NCBI GenBank assembly: GCA_947503265.1 | Contig: CANNDC010000005.1 | Coordinates: 186,001-250,000, forward strand | DNA: 64,000 nucleotides | Direction: 5' to 3' | From: an uncultured Alteromonadaceae bacterium | Lineage (GTDB): Bacteria > Pseudomonadota > Gammaproteobacteria > Enterobacterales > Alteromonadaceae | Part shown: positions 1 through 9,492 of the stretch, piece by piece | Position numbering within the stretch: position 1 is the first letter of the stretch | How the letters are laid out: each line of letters starts with the position of its first letter | The notes under the pieces: model-generated | Database searches by the model: none | What the model saw: only the letters and a program-made list of their open reading frames with translations | What the model was told of the DNA's origin: nothing | Position numbers and translations under genes: made by a program

Positions 1-495
1 CACATCGTCATTGACGATTAATCTATCTTCGGCTTGATTGAAAAAACCAGGATAAGCAGGCCTTGAACCCGTGGCAATAACAATTCTGTTGGCTTTGATG
101 AGGGTATGTTCATCTACTTGCAGCGTATTATCGTCAACGAAAGTTGCTCTTCCTTTAATCCTATCTTGCTCAGGAAAATTTTCGACCGTATCTACAACAA
201 AGCCAGCAAACCTATCTCGCTCAGACCTGACGCGTTGCATAACTGCCTTGCCATCAATCTTCACGCTTCCTTCAAGGGTAATACCGAAGGGGCCTGATGA
301 TGTCATTTCATGAGCTCTTTCAGCAGCGGCAATAAGCAATTTGCTTGGCATACAGCCAACTCGTGCGCACGTCGTTCCATAAGGACCATCTTCGATTAAT
401 ACTACATTGTTAGTATGTGCCTTTGCAGCTCGATAAGCGCCCATTCCGGCAGTGCCCGCTCCGATAATGGCCACATCTGTTTGAATTGTTTTCAT
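1..495 (-). CDS. Dihydrolipoamide dehydrogenase-like FAD oxidoreductase, N-terminal part (runs off window)
   Basis: The reverse strand encodes 165 N-terminal residues of a class I pyridine nucleotide-disulfide oxidoreductase. An FAD-binding Rossmann motif ([17 protein letters not shown]) lies at residues 8-24, and the redox-active disulfide is in [10 protein letters not shown], with two Cys spaced five apart. The ATG at 495 opens the frame, and the rest of the gene lies left of the window. The family uses FAD and NAD(P)H to reduce a disulfide. The [10 protein letters not shown] variant is found in dihydrolipoamide-dehydrogenase homologues outside the standard 2-oxoacid dehydrogenase operons. 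The neighbouring peroxiredoxin-glutaredoxin gene suggests a role in thiol redox balance, but that is inference from context. The exact substrate cannot be told from this part. Confidence 0.85.
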   Translation of the reverse strand, partial: MKTIQTDVAIIGAGTAGMGAYRAAKAHTNNVVLIEDGPYGTTCARVGCMPSKLLIAAAERAHEMTSSGPFGITLEGSVKIDGKAVMQRVRSERDRFAGFVVDTVENFPEQDRIKGRATFVDDNTLQVDEHTLIKANRIVIATGSRPAYPGFFNQAEDRLIVNDDV

Positions 496-546
496 ATTTG
501 TTTCCTTCGTGTCCTAGTTACGGGCACCTTGATAAATTTTAGGCAA

Positions 547-571
547 TAAAAAGGGGCGACAAGTCGCCCCC
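547..571 (-). terminator. Rho-independent terminator of the peroxiredoxin-glutaredoxin gene
   Basis: A perfect 8-bp stem, GGGGCGAC/GTCGCCCC, with a 2-nt loop lies at 553-570. On the reverse strand it is followed by five or more T. It begins 17 bases beyond the stop of the peroxiredoxin gene, so transcription probably ends before the neighbouring oxidoreductase gene. Confidence 0.9.
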
Positions 572-587
572 TGTCAGTCAAATCGAT

Positions 588-1337
588 TTATGCGCCGAAA
601 TGGGCTTCCAAATCATCACTTCCACCGATATGTTTACCGCCGATGAAGACCTGAGGCACAGTCTCACGACCCGTTACCGCTTTAAGTGAGGTAATGGTTG
701 CACCTTCACCCATCACAATCTCTTCATAGTCATAGCCTTTTTCTGTCAACAAGGCTTTTGCTTTTGCACAGAATGGGCAGCCTGGTTTGGTGAACAAACT
801 AACTGGCTCTGAAGCAACCGCATCTGGTGCAATATAAGCAAGCATGGTATCAGCGTCAGAAACTTCAAACGGGTCGCCAGGTAAGTCTGGCTCGATGAAC
901 ATTTTGTCAACCACACCGTCTTTGACCAACATTGAGTATCTCCAGCTTCTTTTGCCGAAACCAAGGTCGGCCTTGTCTACCAACAAACCCATGCCGTCAG
1001 TAAATTCGCCGTTGCCATCTGGAATCAAAGTCACGTTATCTGATTCTTGATCTGCTGCCCATGCGTTCATTACAAAAGTGTCGTTAACCGACATACAAAT
1101 GATGTCGTCTACACCGTTTTCTTTAAACGTTTTAGCCAGCTCATTGTAGCGAGGCAAGTGCGTTGAAGAACACGTTGGCGTAAATGCACCCGGCAATGAG
1201 AAAACAACCACTGTTTTGCCTGCAAACAACTCTTCAGATGTGCGGTCGACCCACTCATCGTTTGCACGAGTTCTGAATGTTACTGCTGGTACTTTTTGCC
1301 CAGATTTGTCTTCGAAGTTTGGATTAGCTTGTGTCAT
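588..1337 (-). CDS. Hybrid peroxiredoxin-glutaredoxin (glutathione-dependent peroxidase)
   Basis: This 249-residue protein reduces hydrogen peroxide and alkyl hydroperoxides using glutathione, with both halves of the reaction in one chain. Residues 1-165 are a Prx5-type peroxiredoxin with the peroxidatic Cys56 in [14 protein letters not shown]. Residues 177-249 are a glutaredoxin with the CPFC active site at 187-190. Such fusions are known from Haemophilus and Vibrio. A frame exists from 1349, but GGAG lies just upstream of the ATG at 1337, so the start is placed there. No oxyR neighbour is visible; the gene appears monocistronic with its own terminator. It is probably cytoplasmic, as no signal peptide is seen. 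Confidence 0.95.
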   Translation of the reverse strand: MTQANPNFEDKSGQKVPAVTFRTRANDEWVDRTSEELFAGKTVVVFSLPGAFTPTCSSTHLPRYNELAKTFKENGVDDIICMSVNDTFVMNAWAADQESDNVTLIPDGNGEFTDGMGLLVDKADLGFGKRSWRYSMLVKDGVVDKMFIEPDLPGDPFEVSDADTMLAYIAPDAVASEPVSLFTKPGCPFCAKAKALLTEKGYDYEEIVMGEGATITSLKAVTGRETVPQVFIGGKHIGGSDDLEAHFGA

Positions 1338-1886
1338 GTATATCTCCATAAGGTTAAAAAGTTTTTTTGTTTCAGTGAGTGCAGTATAGCCACAATTATA
1401 AATCTTACAAAATGATTAAATAAAATCAATGTAATCTATTTTTTAGATTAAAAGGAGGTTTCAGAATAACTGACAGTGTTTACGTGCTTTGGCTTATAAC
1501 GGCTCAATCAAATTTACGAAATCTCTATTTCGGAGTTTTGAGACAAATTCACTCGCTAACCCACTAAACTTTAACTTGATTAGCTCAAGCACTTTTGTTT
1601 ATTACCTTCTTTAATTTAATTTGGATATCAAACCGACCACTGTTTGCTGCAAAACATAACAATTTCAACGGATTAATTGCTAATTAACAAGAATAATCTA
1701 TTAAACATAAAATAAATCTAAATTTAACCTTGCAATTTCCAGTGAGACTGGCAAATTCACACCTCTAAATGCAAACATTTACCTTCTAGTAAGGTAGAAT
1801 TTGCAAATTCGTTTCATCAACCTATTGAATTTAGGTTAGAACGGTTAACTATTACTCAAAATCAGCAATAAGAGAGATGTTTTTTT
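1338..1886. other. Long AT-rich intergenic region with a folded leader before asnB
   Basis: These 549 bases between the divergent peroxiredoxin and asnB genes hold no convincing gene. The part nearest asnB contains nested inverted repeats (described separately at 1751-1804). The remainder is AT-rich and should carry the two divergent promoters, but no single -35/-10 pair stands out. Confidence 0.6.
1751..1804. promoter_or_regulatory. Nested inverted repeats upstream of asnB
   Basis: GCAAATTC at 1751-1758 pairs with GAATTTGC at 1797-1804. Two small stems lie inside: AAATG/CATTT (1767-1771 with 1776-1780) and TACCTT/AAGGTA (1780-1785 with 1791-1796). GCAAATTC is then repeated directly at 1802-1809. 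The set could fold as a branched RNA leader or be an operator; no known riboswitch or regulator site is recognised. It ends about 80 bases before the asnB start. Confidence 0.4.
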
Positions 1887-3554
1887 ATGTGTGGAATATT
1901 CGGCATTCTGGATGTCAAAACAGATGTTTCAGAACTCAGAACACAAGCGTTAGAACTTTCAAAGCTGCTGCGTCATCGCGGCCCTGACTGGTCAGGTATT
2001 TGGAATAATAATAGCGCTATTTTAAGCCATGAACGTTTATCGATTGTCGATGTTGATAATGGTGCACAACCTCTGATCAGCCGAAATAACCAACAAGTAC
2101 TCGCTGTTAATGGCGAAATTTATAATCACAAGGAACTCGCGCAAAACCTAGCTCAAGAGTATGACTTCAAAACCAAGTCTGACTGTGAAGTGATATTGCC
2201 GCTATATCAGCAAAAAGGCATTGAATTTATTGACGAGTTGCAAGGTATGTTTGCTTTTATCTTGTACGATGAAGAACAAGATGCCTATCTAGTTGCTCGA
2301 GACCATATGGGTATCATCCCTTTGTATACAGGATTTGATGAACACGGCAATTTTTATGTGGCGTCTGAAATGAAAGCCCTAGTGCCAGTTTGTAAAACTG
2401 TCCAAGAATTCCCACCAGGACACTACCTGTGGAGTAAGACTGGTGAGTTGAAAAAATATTACCAGCGCGACTGGATGGAATATGACGCGGTTAAAAACAA
2501 CGAGACAAATTTAGATGATTTAAAAGCGGCTTTTGAGAAGTCCGTAAAGTCTCATCTTATGTCCGATGTGCCTTATGCCGTTTTACTTTCTGGCGGTTTG
2601 GATTCCTCATTGGTTTCTGCAATAGCGGCAAAATATGTTGCCAAGCGTGTTGAAGATGACGACCAGTCAGACGCTTGGTGGCCTAGGCTTCACTCTTTTG
2701 CGGTGGGCCTTGAAGGAGCGCCAGATTTAAAAGCGGCACAAAAAGTAGCTGATATGATTGGCACTGTGCATCATGAAGTCCACTTCACCATCCAAGAAGG
2801 TATCGACGCAATACGTGATGTTATCTATTATTTGGAAACTTACGACACCACCACTATTCGCGCAGCAACCCCCATGTACTTAATGAGCCGAAAAATTAAG
2901 GCTATGGGAATCAAAATGGTGCTTTCCGGCGAAGGGGCGGACGAAATTTTTGGTGGATACTTATACTTCCACAAAGCGCCTAACGCAAAAGAATTCCATG
3001 AAGAAACCGTGCGCAAACTAGACAGATTGCATATGTTTGATTGCGCCAGAGCCAACAAGGCCACTTCGGCATGGGGCGTGGAAGCACGTGTGCCTTTCTT
3101 AGACAAAGAGTTTATGGATGTGGCCATGCGTCTTAACCCTCAAGATAAAATGTGTTTAGACGGCAAAATGGAAAAATGGATCCTTCGCAAAGCTTTTGAT
3201 AACGGCGAATACTTGCCTGCAGAAGTTTTGTGGAGACAAAAAGAGCAATTCGGCGATGGCGTGGGCTACTCTTGGATTGATTCAATCAAAGATCATGTTG
3301 AAACAGAAGTCACTGATCAACAATTGGCAACGGCTGATTTTCGATTCCCAATGAATACACCGGATACGAAAGAAGGTTACTTCTATCGCACAATATTTGA
3401 AGGTTATTTCCCGCAAGAGAGCGCTGCTAACTGTGTTCCCGGTGGAAAGTCAATCGCATGTAGTACAGTGGAAGCACTAGAGTGGGACGAAAGCTTTAAG
3501 AATATGGCAGATCCATCTGGTCGTTCTGTTATCAGTGTGCATGGTAAAAGTTAA
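1887..3554 (+). CDS. asnB: Asparagine synthetase B (glutamine-hydrolysing)
   Basis: This 555-residue enzyme makes asparagine from aspartate, ATP and glutamine in the cytoplasm. Cys2 (MCGIFG), exposed after Met removal, is the glutaminase nucleophile. Residues 1-190 form the class II amidotransferase domain, with RHRGPD at 29-34 and NGEIYNH near 75-81. Residues 210-520 form the synthetase domain with the PPi-loop SGGLDSS at 235-241 and SGEGADEIFGGY further on. Length equals that of E. coli AsnB (554). It stands alone, with a long structured leader before it and a strong terminator after it. Confidence 0.98.
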   Translation: MCGIFGILDVKTDVSELRTQALELSKLLRHRGPDWSGIWNNNSAILSHERLSIVDVDNGAQPLISRNNQQVLAVNGEIYNHKELAQNLAQEYDFKTKSDCEVILPLYQQKGIEFIDELQGMFAFILYDEEQDAYLVARDHMGIIPLYTGFDEHGNFYVASEMKALVPVCKTVQEFPPGHYLWSKTGELKKYYQRDWMEYDAVKNNETNLDDLKAAFEKSVKSHLMSDVPYAVLLSGGLDSSLVSAIAAKYVAKRVEDDDQSDAWWPRLHSFAVGLEGAPDLKAAQKVADMIGTVHHEVHFTIQEGIDAIRDVIYYLETYDTTTIRAATPMYLMSRKIKAMGIKMVLSGEGADEIFGGYLYFHKAPNAKEFHEETVRKLDRLHMFDCARANKATSAWGVEARVPFLDKEFMDVAMRLNPQDKMCLDGKMEKWILRKAFDNGEYLPAEVLWRQKEQFGDGVGYSWIDSIKDHVETEVTDQQLATADFRFPMNTPDTKEGYFYRTIFEGYFPQESAANCVPGGKSIACSTVEALEWDESFKNMADPSGRSVISVHGKS

Positions 3555-3628
3555 TATTAGTTGAAATCCGTTTGCGCTAAAAAGCGATAAATTGATAATT
3601 TCAAAGACTGATTATATAAAGTGAAGGG

Positions 3629-3670
3629 ACCCCCAATAGTTGGATATTCCAATTACTGGGGGTCTTTTTA
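3629..3670 (+). terminator. Rho-independent terminator after asnB
   Basis: A long hairpin pairs ACCCCCAaTAgTTGG with CCAAtTAcTGGGGGT around a TATT loop at 3629-3662. It is followed by CTTTTTA on the forward strand, 75 bases after the asnB stop. Confidence 0.9.
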
Positions 3671-3840
3671 TATCTAAACATCACGAGCACTCAAACTTCA
3701 ACTAGTCAAGTATGCAGAGCATGAGCTCGCTAGCCTTCTCAGCCCTATAGTCGATACGGTCAAGATGTTCACATACTTGTCTAGTCACTTAAAATGCATT
3801 GTGGAAAACGCGGAAATCGGCACTGTTATTGAATCGAATA

Positions 3841-4683
3841 TCAGTACCAAAGTTCTTTTCGGTCGAGAGGCGTTTTAGGGGGCAACAAGGGATTATCTAA
3901 TTCGTAAAAGAAACGGTCTTTCAATTTCGCTTGCTTGATAATGTCGTTAAATTCTAAATTAAACAACATATCAAATTCGCCCGTCTCAATTGCTTTTTCA
4001 AGGCCATCGGTAATAAGTCTTGCCAAGGTTTTATTCTTTGCATTCACAAAGAAATACATAGCAGCAGGATATCGAACACCTAATGTAGGCTCGATGATAA
4101 TATCTTCACCGACGATGCCCGAGTTGAATTCGGACCAGATTTCAACCATTGAACGAGGCAGAAAATCCCCTTGACCTAGGTTAAGCATGGTAAATATTTC
4201 GCTATAGTTTCTCGGTGTTACCACATCAAACCCATTAGACTGCAGTATTTTTGTATCAGCCCAATCCAACACTTGAATTGGCTTTAACTGCGCAAGTTGT
4301 TGAAGATTGCTGACGTTTTTAAAGCGCGCTTTTTGTTGTTGTTTAATCATGAACATTCGCCAACCAATCAGTCCTTTAAATACAGGAATTCGAATTGGCC
4401 TTAATTTTTCTTCATGCTCATCACTGGTCATGATCCAAACCACGCTGATTTCACGGTTTTCCGCGAGCGAAGCAATACTTCTGTGATGTTCCATGACCTT
4501 CTCAGAGGGTTCAAGACGATAGTTTACCCCCGTTTGATCTAACGCTAGCGACAGCAGTTTGACCGGGTACTGGTTACGTTGATCAAAATCAGTAATGGGT
4601 CGCGGGTAGGTGATTTTCCATATCGCACCACTGGCTGAAAAACCAACTTGCAACAACATAACTATCAGCAACAATCTAATCAT
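3841..4683 (-). CDS. Periplasmic solute-binding-like protein (SBP_bac_3 type)
   Basis: This 280-residue protein has an N-terminal signal peptide (hydrophobic residues 3-18, ending near SASGA). The mature part resembles the small periplasmic binding proteins of the amino-acid family (type 2 periplasmic fold), which Alteromonadales encode in many copies without transporter genes. Features include an ITYPRP opening, an EPSEKVMEHH segment and a late PTLGVRYPAAMYFFVNAKN stretch. No permease or ATPase gene is adjacent, so it could be a sensor-like or orphan binding protein rather than a transporter part. The ligand cannot be predicted. It is convergent with asnB and lies downstream of queE on the same strand, about 100 bases away. 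Confidence 0.65.
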   Translation of the reverse strand: MIRLLLIVMLLQVGFSASGAIWKITYPRPITDFDQRNQYPVKLLSLALDQTGVNYRLEPSEKVMEHHRSIASLAENREISVVWIMTSDEHEEKLRPIRIPVFKGLIGWRMFMIKQQQKARFKNVSNLQQLAQLKPIQVLDWADTKILQSNGFDVVTPRNYSEIFTMLNLGQGDFLPRSMVEIWSEFNSGIVGEDIIIEPTLGVRYPAAMYFFVNAKNKTLARLITDGLEKAIETGEFDMLFNLEFNDIIKQAKLKDRFFYELDNPLLPPKTPLDRKELWY

Positions 4684-4781
4684 TTTATTTCCTGTATCCC
4701 GTTTCTCAAGCCAACGAGATAATCCTAAACCTCTTTGTTATCTTCGAATGCATGCTCGAGATTTGCAAGTCTTACTAGAAA

Positions 4782-5480
4782 TTATTCAATACCTATGAAT
4801 TTATGTGTTTGTAATGAAAGTCGCCAATTTTTTTCGATACATGTTTTTACCGCTAACTCTGTTGCTCTTTTTTGTTGGCTTATTGGCTGCAAATAGACAA
4901 GCGGAGAAGGTTGTTGAGTCGCGTTCAATAATAATTTCTCTAAATCGTCGATATGCTTTTGCATTGCTATGGGGTGTTTTATTTCATTGGCTCGTAGTAT
5001 TGCATCTCGGCGTACCTCATACCCACCTTTCATGTCTACTTTTGGCGAAACCGTTACCCAGGCGTTTTCATTTACGTTAATCGCAAAGGTTCCGCTGGTC
5101 TCGACGGAAACATCATAGCCTTGCGCAATCAATCCATCTGAAATGGGGTTTAGATCATATAAGCAGGGTTCTCCGCCAGTCAGAATCACGTTTTTAGCAG
5201 TGTATCCTTTTTCCTTGAATAGGCTAATTAGTTGGGTGACTGTTATTTCAAACCAATTCTCCGATTCATACTTCTGTGACATCACTTGCTCAGGAGTCAT
5301 CTTCAATTCTTCGTCAATTGTCCAAGTGTGCTTGGTATCACACCAAGAACAGCCAACAGGGCAGCCTTGAAGACGCACAAAAATTGAAGGCACACCAGTT
5401 AACGCTCCTTCACCTTGAATTGATTCGAATATTTCGTTTATTTTGTATTGTGTATGTAGATCTGACAAAAGATTTTCCAT
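4782..5480 (-). CDS. queE: 7-carboxy-7-deazaguanine synthase (radical SAM)
   Basis: This 232-residue enzyme converts 6-carboxytetrahydropterin to 7-carboxy-7-deazaguanine on the route to queuosine. The radical-SAM cluster ligands are Cys40, Cys44 and Cys47 in [15 protein letters not shown]. The substrate region [19 protein letters not shown] precedes it, and TGGEP follows near residue 100. Length and motifs match E. coli QueE (223 residues). The gene is divergent from queC, the next enzyme in the pathway, with 91 bases between the starts, so both may share a control region. Cytoplasmic Fe-S enzyme. Confidence 0.96.
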   Translation of the reverse strand: MENLLSDLHTQYKINEIFESIQGEGALTGVPSIFVRLQGCPVGCSWCDTKHTWTIDEELKMTPEQVMSQKYESENWFEITVTQLISLFKEKGYTAKNVILTGGEPCLYDLNPISDGLIAQGYDVSVETSGTFAINVNENAWVTVSPKVDMKGGYEVRRDAILRANEIKHPIAMQKHIDDLEKLLLNATQQPSPLVYLQPISQQKRATELAVKTCIEKNWRLSLQTHKFIGIE

Positions 5481-5571
5481 TAATATCGCAAAAAAAAGCC
5501 TACGGCTCAGCCAATTTCCAAGCTCCTATGTATAATAACATGCAATAACTAAATATTGAGAGACAGAGTCA

Positions 5572-6228
5572 ATGTCGCAAAAAGCAGTGGTCATATTTTC
5601 AGGTGGAATGGATTCCTTTACTGTGCTTAACAAAGTGGTTAAACAAGGATTTGAGGTTTTTGCACTTTCCTTTAACTACGGACAAAGACACAGTAAAGAG
5701 CTGGATTTTGCAGCTAACGTCTGCAGGGAGTTAGGAATTCATCACAAGGTGATTGATATCTCTGCAATCAATGAGCTAATAGGTGGCTCCTCACTTACGT
5801 CTGATATTGATGTGCCTGAAGGTCATTACGAGCAGGAAAGTATGAAACAGACTGTCGTCCCCAACCGTAATATGATTTTATTGTCGATGGCAGTGGGATA
5901 TGCAGTTTCGTTAGAATGCGACAAAGTTTTTTATGGTGCTCACTCTGGCGACCATGCTATTTATCCTGATTGTAGACCGGAATTTGTGCACAAAATGAAT
6001 GATGTTTGTGCCATCGCAAACTATCAGTCTGTAGAAATAGCCTGCCCTTATCTGAGTGTATCCAAAATTGATATCTTGACCGATGGTTTAAAAATGGGAT
6101 TGGACTACAGTAAAACTTGGACATGTTACAACGGTAGGGAAAAAGCCTGTGGCAAATGCGGCGCCTGCCAAGAGCGCCTAGAAGCATTTGCTAAAAATCA
6201 GGTAACAGACCCTCTTCCATATGAGTAG
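5572..6228 (+). CDS. queC: 7-cyano-7-deazaguanine synthase
   Basis: This 218-residue, ATP-dependent enzyme turns 7-carboxy-7-deazaguanine into preQ0, the queuosine precursor. The PP-loop SGGMDS is at residues 10-15. The C-terminal zinc site is formed by Cys185, Cys193, Cys196 and Cys199 ([14 protein letters not shown]). The start is ATG with a GAGA-type ribosome site before it. The gene is divergent from queE. Its stop abuts the stop of the convergent gene at 6229 with no gap, so transcripts from both sides must overlap. Confidence 0.97.
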   Translation: MSQKAVVIFSGGMDSFTVLNKVVKQGFEVFALSFNYGQRHSKELDFAANVCRELGIHHKVIDISAINELIGGSSLTSDIDVPEGHYEQESMKQTVVPNRNMILLSMAVGYAVSLECDKVFYGAHSGDHAIYPDCRPEFVHKMNDVCAIANYQSVEIACPYLSVSKIDILTDGLKMGLDYSKTWTCYNGREKACGKCGACQERLEAFAKNQVTDPLPYE

Positions 6229-6960
6229 CTAAAAGGATTTACCTATCCAAAATCGGAAATCGTGATCGCTAGCACCATCAGAAATCCCGTTCAGATATCC
6301 AAATTGGTAGTTATAACCCGCGTATTTTCCAGAATAAACAGGACCGATTTGATGAGCTTGATCATCAAAACTGCCTGTGTCACCAAAACGACCATAGCTG
6401 TTAAACATTTCAACTCCAACCTTATGTCCACCTTCTAAACTGTAAAGCGCGTTGAAACGAGTAGAAACTATGGTTCCACTATTGGCATTATTACCTGATT
6501 GCCAAGCGAACAACGCCAATGCACGCGTCGCCCATTTATCATTCAATTTCCATTCATTGGTCCAGTTAAATCCGTAAATTTGGCGTCCTCCACGAGCATT
6601 TCGAAAATCGAATCGTACGGCACTGTCCCAATTATCCTGATTTGCCTTTTTAAAATGCCAAACAAGCTCTGCTGCGACATTCTCAAAACGCATTTCTTCA
6701 CCCGTATTTCCTACTTGCGCCACTACTCGCCAACGGAAATCATTATAAAACGCTTGTTGGTAGTGGATTCGATGACGTATTTGTCTCGGTACGCCATCAT
6801 CAGAGTCAGAGGGCGAAAAAGCAAAACGATATTGCATTGATCTGTCCTCTGGATTGACCTTGGGACCAAACACACCAGCTATGCTAGCTGCATAACCTAT
6901 CTGACTGAACAACATCGTAATCGTAAAAAACAAACAGGTTAAAGAACGTTTCAATTTCAC
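6229..6960 (-). CDS. Predicted outer-membrane or periplasmic protein of unknown function
   Basis: This is a 243-residue protein with a clear signal peptide (hydrophobic residues 9-24, cleavage near GYAA). The mature part is rich in alternating aromatic and polar residues and ends in a terminal Phe (FRFWIGKSF), both typical of small outer-membrane beta-barrels. No named family is recognised. It is convergent with queC and has its own promoter region to the right (6961-7050). Function unknown; a barrel with about ten strands is plausible. Confidence 0.6.
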   Translation of the reverse strand: MKLKRSLTCLFFTITMLFSQIGYAASIAGVFGPKVNPEDRSMQYRFAFSPSDSDDGVPRQIRHRIHYQQAFYNDFRWRVVAQVGNTGEEMRFENVAAELVWHFKKANQDNWDSAVRFDFRNARGGRQIYGFNWTNEWKLNDKWATRALALFAWQSGNNANSGTIVSTRFNALYSLEGGHKVGVEMFNSYGRFGDTGSFDDQAHQIGPVYSGKYAGYNYQFGYLNGISDGASDHDFRFWIGKSF

Positions 6961-7077
6961 TGTTTCCTCATTAAAAAATTAATTGATAACTAACTTATAC
7001 TTAGTTTATCACTTTGGGTTTAGACAACTCTATATTAAGCGCGGTATTATTTGACTTTTATCGCTAAAGGTCCACCT

Positions 7078-7692
7078 ATGCCGCAAAAAGTTGTACTTGC
7101 CTCGGGCAACGCCGGAAAAATAAGAGAATTTACTGCGCTATTAAAAGATTATCCGTTACAAATAGTCCCTCAGAACGACTTTGATATAGAAGAAGCTGAA
7201 GAAACGGGAAGCACTTTTGTCGAAAATGCGATTATCAAAGCGAGACACGCAGCTAGATTGACTGGCTTGGCAGCTATTGCCGATGATTCAGGCATTGCAG
7301 TGGATGCATTGGGTGGCCAGCCGGGTGTCTATTCTTCACGTTATGCAGGGGAAAATGCCACAGATAAAGATAATGTCGACAAGCTTTTACGCTCATTGAA
7401 AGACGTAAATCCAGAGCAACGAACAGCGTGTTTTCATTGTGTCATCGTTTACATGGAAAGCGCTGATGACCCTACTCCCATTATTTGCCAAGGAGAATGG
7501 CGAGGACACATTAATACAGAAGTTAGTGGTGAAGAAGGTTTCGGCTATGATCCTGTATTTTGGTTACCCGCTTTGAACAAGACGGCAGCACAACTACCCG
7601 CAAACGAGAAAAATCAAATAAGTCACCGTGCCTCTGCAATGAAATTATTGATGAACAGACTCAGCTCCAAATTCAGTGAGTCTGCGAGTTGA
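7078..7692 (+). CDS. rdgB: XTP/dITP diphosphatase (non-canonical purine NTP pyrophosphatase)
   Basis: This 204-residue, Ham1-family enzyme hydrolyses dITP and XTP to monophosphates, keeping deaminated purines out of DNA. The signature [13 protein letters not shown] is at the N-terminus, [20 protein letters not shown] is the metal-binding region, and GFGYDPVFW and SHRASAM close the active site. The frame extends back to a TTG at 7051. AAAGG seven bases before the ATG at 7078 and the usual family start support the shorter form. It overlaps the hemW start by 4 bases (TTGA), indicating translational coupling. Confidence 0.95.
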   Translation: MPQKVVLASGNAGKIREFTALLKDYPLQIVPQNDFDIEEAEETGSTFVENAIIKARHAARLTGLAAIADDSGIAVDALGGQPGVYSSRYAGENATDKDNVDKLLRSLKDVNPEQRTACFHCVIVYMESADDPTPIICQGEWRGHINTEVSGEEGFGYDPVFWLPALNKTAAQLPANEKNQISHRASAMKLLMNRLSSKFSESAS

Positions 7693-8828
7693 ACAAAATT
7701 CCACTCTCTCTTTATGTTCATATTCCTTGGTGTGTACAAAAGTGTCCTTATTGTGATTTTAATTCACATGGTGTTAAACAAACCATTCCTGAAACGGAAT
7801 ACATTACTCACTTGCTTGACGACTTAGCGAATGATGCGAAAAAAATCGGCGATAGGCAGGTCAATACTCTGTTTATTGGTGGTGGTACTCCTAGTCTATT
7901 TAGTGCACAAGGCATCGCCCGATTACTAGAGGGTGTCAAACAAAGGGTGAATTTGTCGGCGCAAGCAGAAATTACCCTTGAGGCTAATCCGGGAACGGTA
8001 GAAAGCGAACGATTTAAACAATACCAGCAAGCCGGAGTAAATCGGGTTTCCATTGGCGTTCAAAGTTTCCAGTCTGATAAACTCAAAGCCCTTGGACGCA
8101 TTCACGACCACCAGCAAGCGACAAACGCAGCAGGGTATGCTCACAATGCGGGCTTAGCCAGTTTTAACATGGATCTTATGCATGGACTACCCAATCAGAA
8201 ATTGCAAGATGCATTAGTAGATTTGCGACACGCCATCAAACAGCAACCTCCTCACCTGTCATGGTATCAGCTCACCATTGAGCCTAATACCCAGTTTCAT
8301 TCAAAACCGCCTACACTTCCAGAAGACGACATCTTGTGGGATATTCAAGAACAAGGGCAATTGCTGTTGGTTGAAGCCGGTTATCAGCAATACGAAATTT
8401 CTGGATATGCTCAACCCAATCATCAATGCCAGCACAATCTGAATTATTGGCGATTTGGCGATTATTTAGGGATTGGCTGTGGTGCCCATGGCAAAATTAC
8501 TGATTTGAAAACTGGCGAAATAAGCAGAACTGAAAAAGTTAAGCACCCAAGAGGTTATATGGACTTGAGTAAGGACTATTTGTTTAAGCACCACCAAGTT
8601 GCAGATGACGAGCTACCTTTCGAATTTTTTATGAATCGATTTAGGTTGAATGAAGCTTGTGAAAAATCAGAATATGAAAACCTGACTGGCATTTCACTGA
8701 CAAGTGAAACCATGCAAAAATTAAACAACGCAGCTGAAAAAGGCCTAATTGACCAAGACCAAAATTTTTGGCAAGTGACGGCTTTAGGCAGACGTTATCT
8801 TAATACTCTACTGGAACAATTGATTTGA
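7689..8828 (+). CDS. hemW: HemW-type radical SAM protein (heme chaperone, coproporphyrinogen oxidase-like)
   Basis: This 379-residue protein has cluster-binding Cys15, Cys19 and Cys22 in [19 protein letters not shown] is the SAM-binding glycine stretch. HemW homologues bind heme and an Fe-S cluster and are thought to hand heme to respiratory enzymes; they lack true HemN activity. The absence of HemN-specific N-terminal residues and the partner rdgB support HemW, since yggV-yggW is a conserved pair. Translation starts at a TTG overlapping the rdgB stop. The C-terminal HemN_C domain is complete. Confidence 0.93.
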   Translation: MNKIPLSLYVHIPWCVQKCPYCDFNSHGVKQTIPETEYITHLLDDLANDAKKIGDRQVNTLFIGGGTPSLFSAQGIARLLEGVKQRVNLSAQAEITLEANPGTVESERFKQYQQAGVNRVSIGVQSFQSDKLKALGRIHDHQQATNAAGYAHNAGLASFNMDLMHGLPNQKLQDALVDLRHAIKQQPPHLSWYQLTIEPNTQFHSKPPTLPEDDILWDIQEQGQLLLVEAGYQQYEISGYAQPNHQCQHNLNYWRFGDYLGIGCGAHGKITDLKTGEISRTEKVKHPRGYMDLSKDYLFKHHQVADDELPFEFFMNRFRLNEACEKSEYENLTGISLTSETMQKLNNAAEKGLIDQDQNFWQVTALGRRYLNTLLEQLI

Positions 8829-8837
8829 CTCAGTCAA

Positions 8838-8857
8838 TTAGGGTCTGTTGACCCTAA
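8838..8857. repeat. Short perfect hairpin between hemW and the DUF938 gene
   Basis: TTAGGGTC-TGTT-GACCCTAA is a perfect 8-bp stem with a 4-base loop, 10 bases past the hemW stop. A second small stem, GTTCC/GGAAC, follows at about 8871-8888. There is no T-run, so a standard terminator is unlikely. It may help end the two convergent transcripts or be a small interspersed element. Confidence 0.5.
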
Positions 8858-8901
8858 TGACCGTTAGAAACGTTCCTTGAGCTTGGAACAACTAAAAGTG
8901 C

Positions 8902-9492
8902 TTACTTACGCCAAACCAGTAAGAAATTATTTGCTGGCATGGCAATTCGCCTCGTCAAAGTAAGTTGCTCTGCATGTAGGGCCAATTCTTCAATATCTCG
9001 AATGCCACCATAGCCCTGTTGGCGTAGACTAATATCGAACGCTAGATTACTTTCACTGGTGCAATTGCCATCGATTTTAAACGGACCGTATTGACAAAAA
9101 ACACCGCCTTGGGGCAGATTTCCTGAGACCTCACGCATCATCAAAAGTGTCTCTTCAACCTGCATGATATGGGCGGTATTGGCGGTGAATACTGCGTCAA
9201 TATTGTCAAAGCTCCATTGATCAACACCAATAAAAAATGGTTTTGGCGGCAGTACGTTTGAGCAGTTAGCCTCAGCAACCCATGCATTAATACTCGAGTG
9301 ATTTTCCTGCACATCTGTGGGTTGCCAAACTAACTGGGGCAACGCATTGGCAAACCAAGCTGCATGCTGGCCCGTGCCTGAGCCGATTTCGAGAACCTTG
9401 CGCGCCTCAGCCAGCTCTCTTTTCAGCTCGGTTAAGATGGGCTGCTTGTTGTTTTCACATGGCTGAGAGAAACGTTTTTCCTCAAACATCAT
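8902..9492 (-). CDS. DUF938 SAM-dependent methyltransferase-like protein
   Basis: This 196-residue protein belongs to the DUF938 family. It has a class I methyltransferase fold with a SAM-binding motif VLEIGSGTGQHA near residues 34-45 and FTANTAHIMQVEE in the middle. Substrate unknown. The start codon abuts the stop of the metH C-part, so it is probably co-transcribed with the methionine genes. A link to methyl-group metabolism is possible but not shown. Both N- and C-termini match the family length. Confidence 0.88.
   Translation of the reverse strand: MMFEEKRFSQPCENNKQPILTELKRELAEARKVLEIGSGTGQHAAWFANALPQLVWQPTDVQENHSSINAWVAEANCSNVLPPKPFFIGVDQWSFDNIDAVFTANTAHIMQVEETLLMMREVSGNLPQGGVFCQYGPFKIDGNCTSESNLAFDISLRQQGYGGIRDIEELALHAEQLTLTRRIAMPANNFLLVWRK

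Noticed and set aside
4805..5080. Forward hydrophobic ORF opposite queE
   Set aside because: Entirely overlapped by the clearly real queE on the other strand, with no ribosome site or family features.
8838..8888. Hairpins after hemW as a transposon end or riboswitch
   Set aside because: Only short stems without T-runs, target duplications or a transposase; more likely transcript-end structures.
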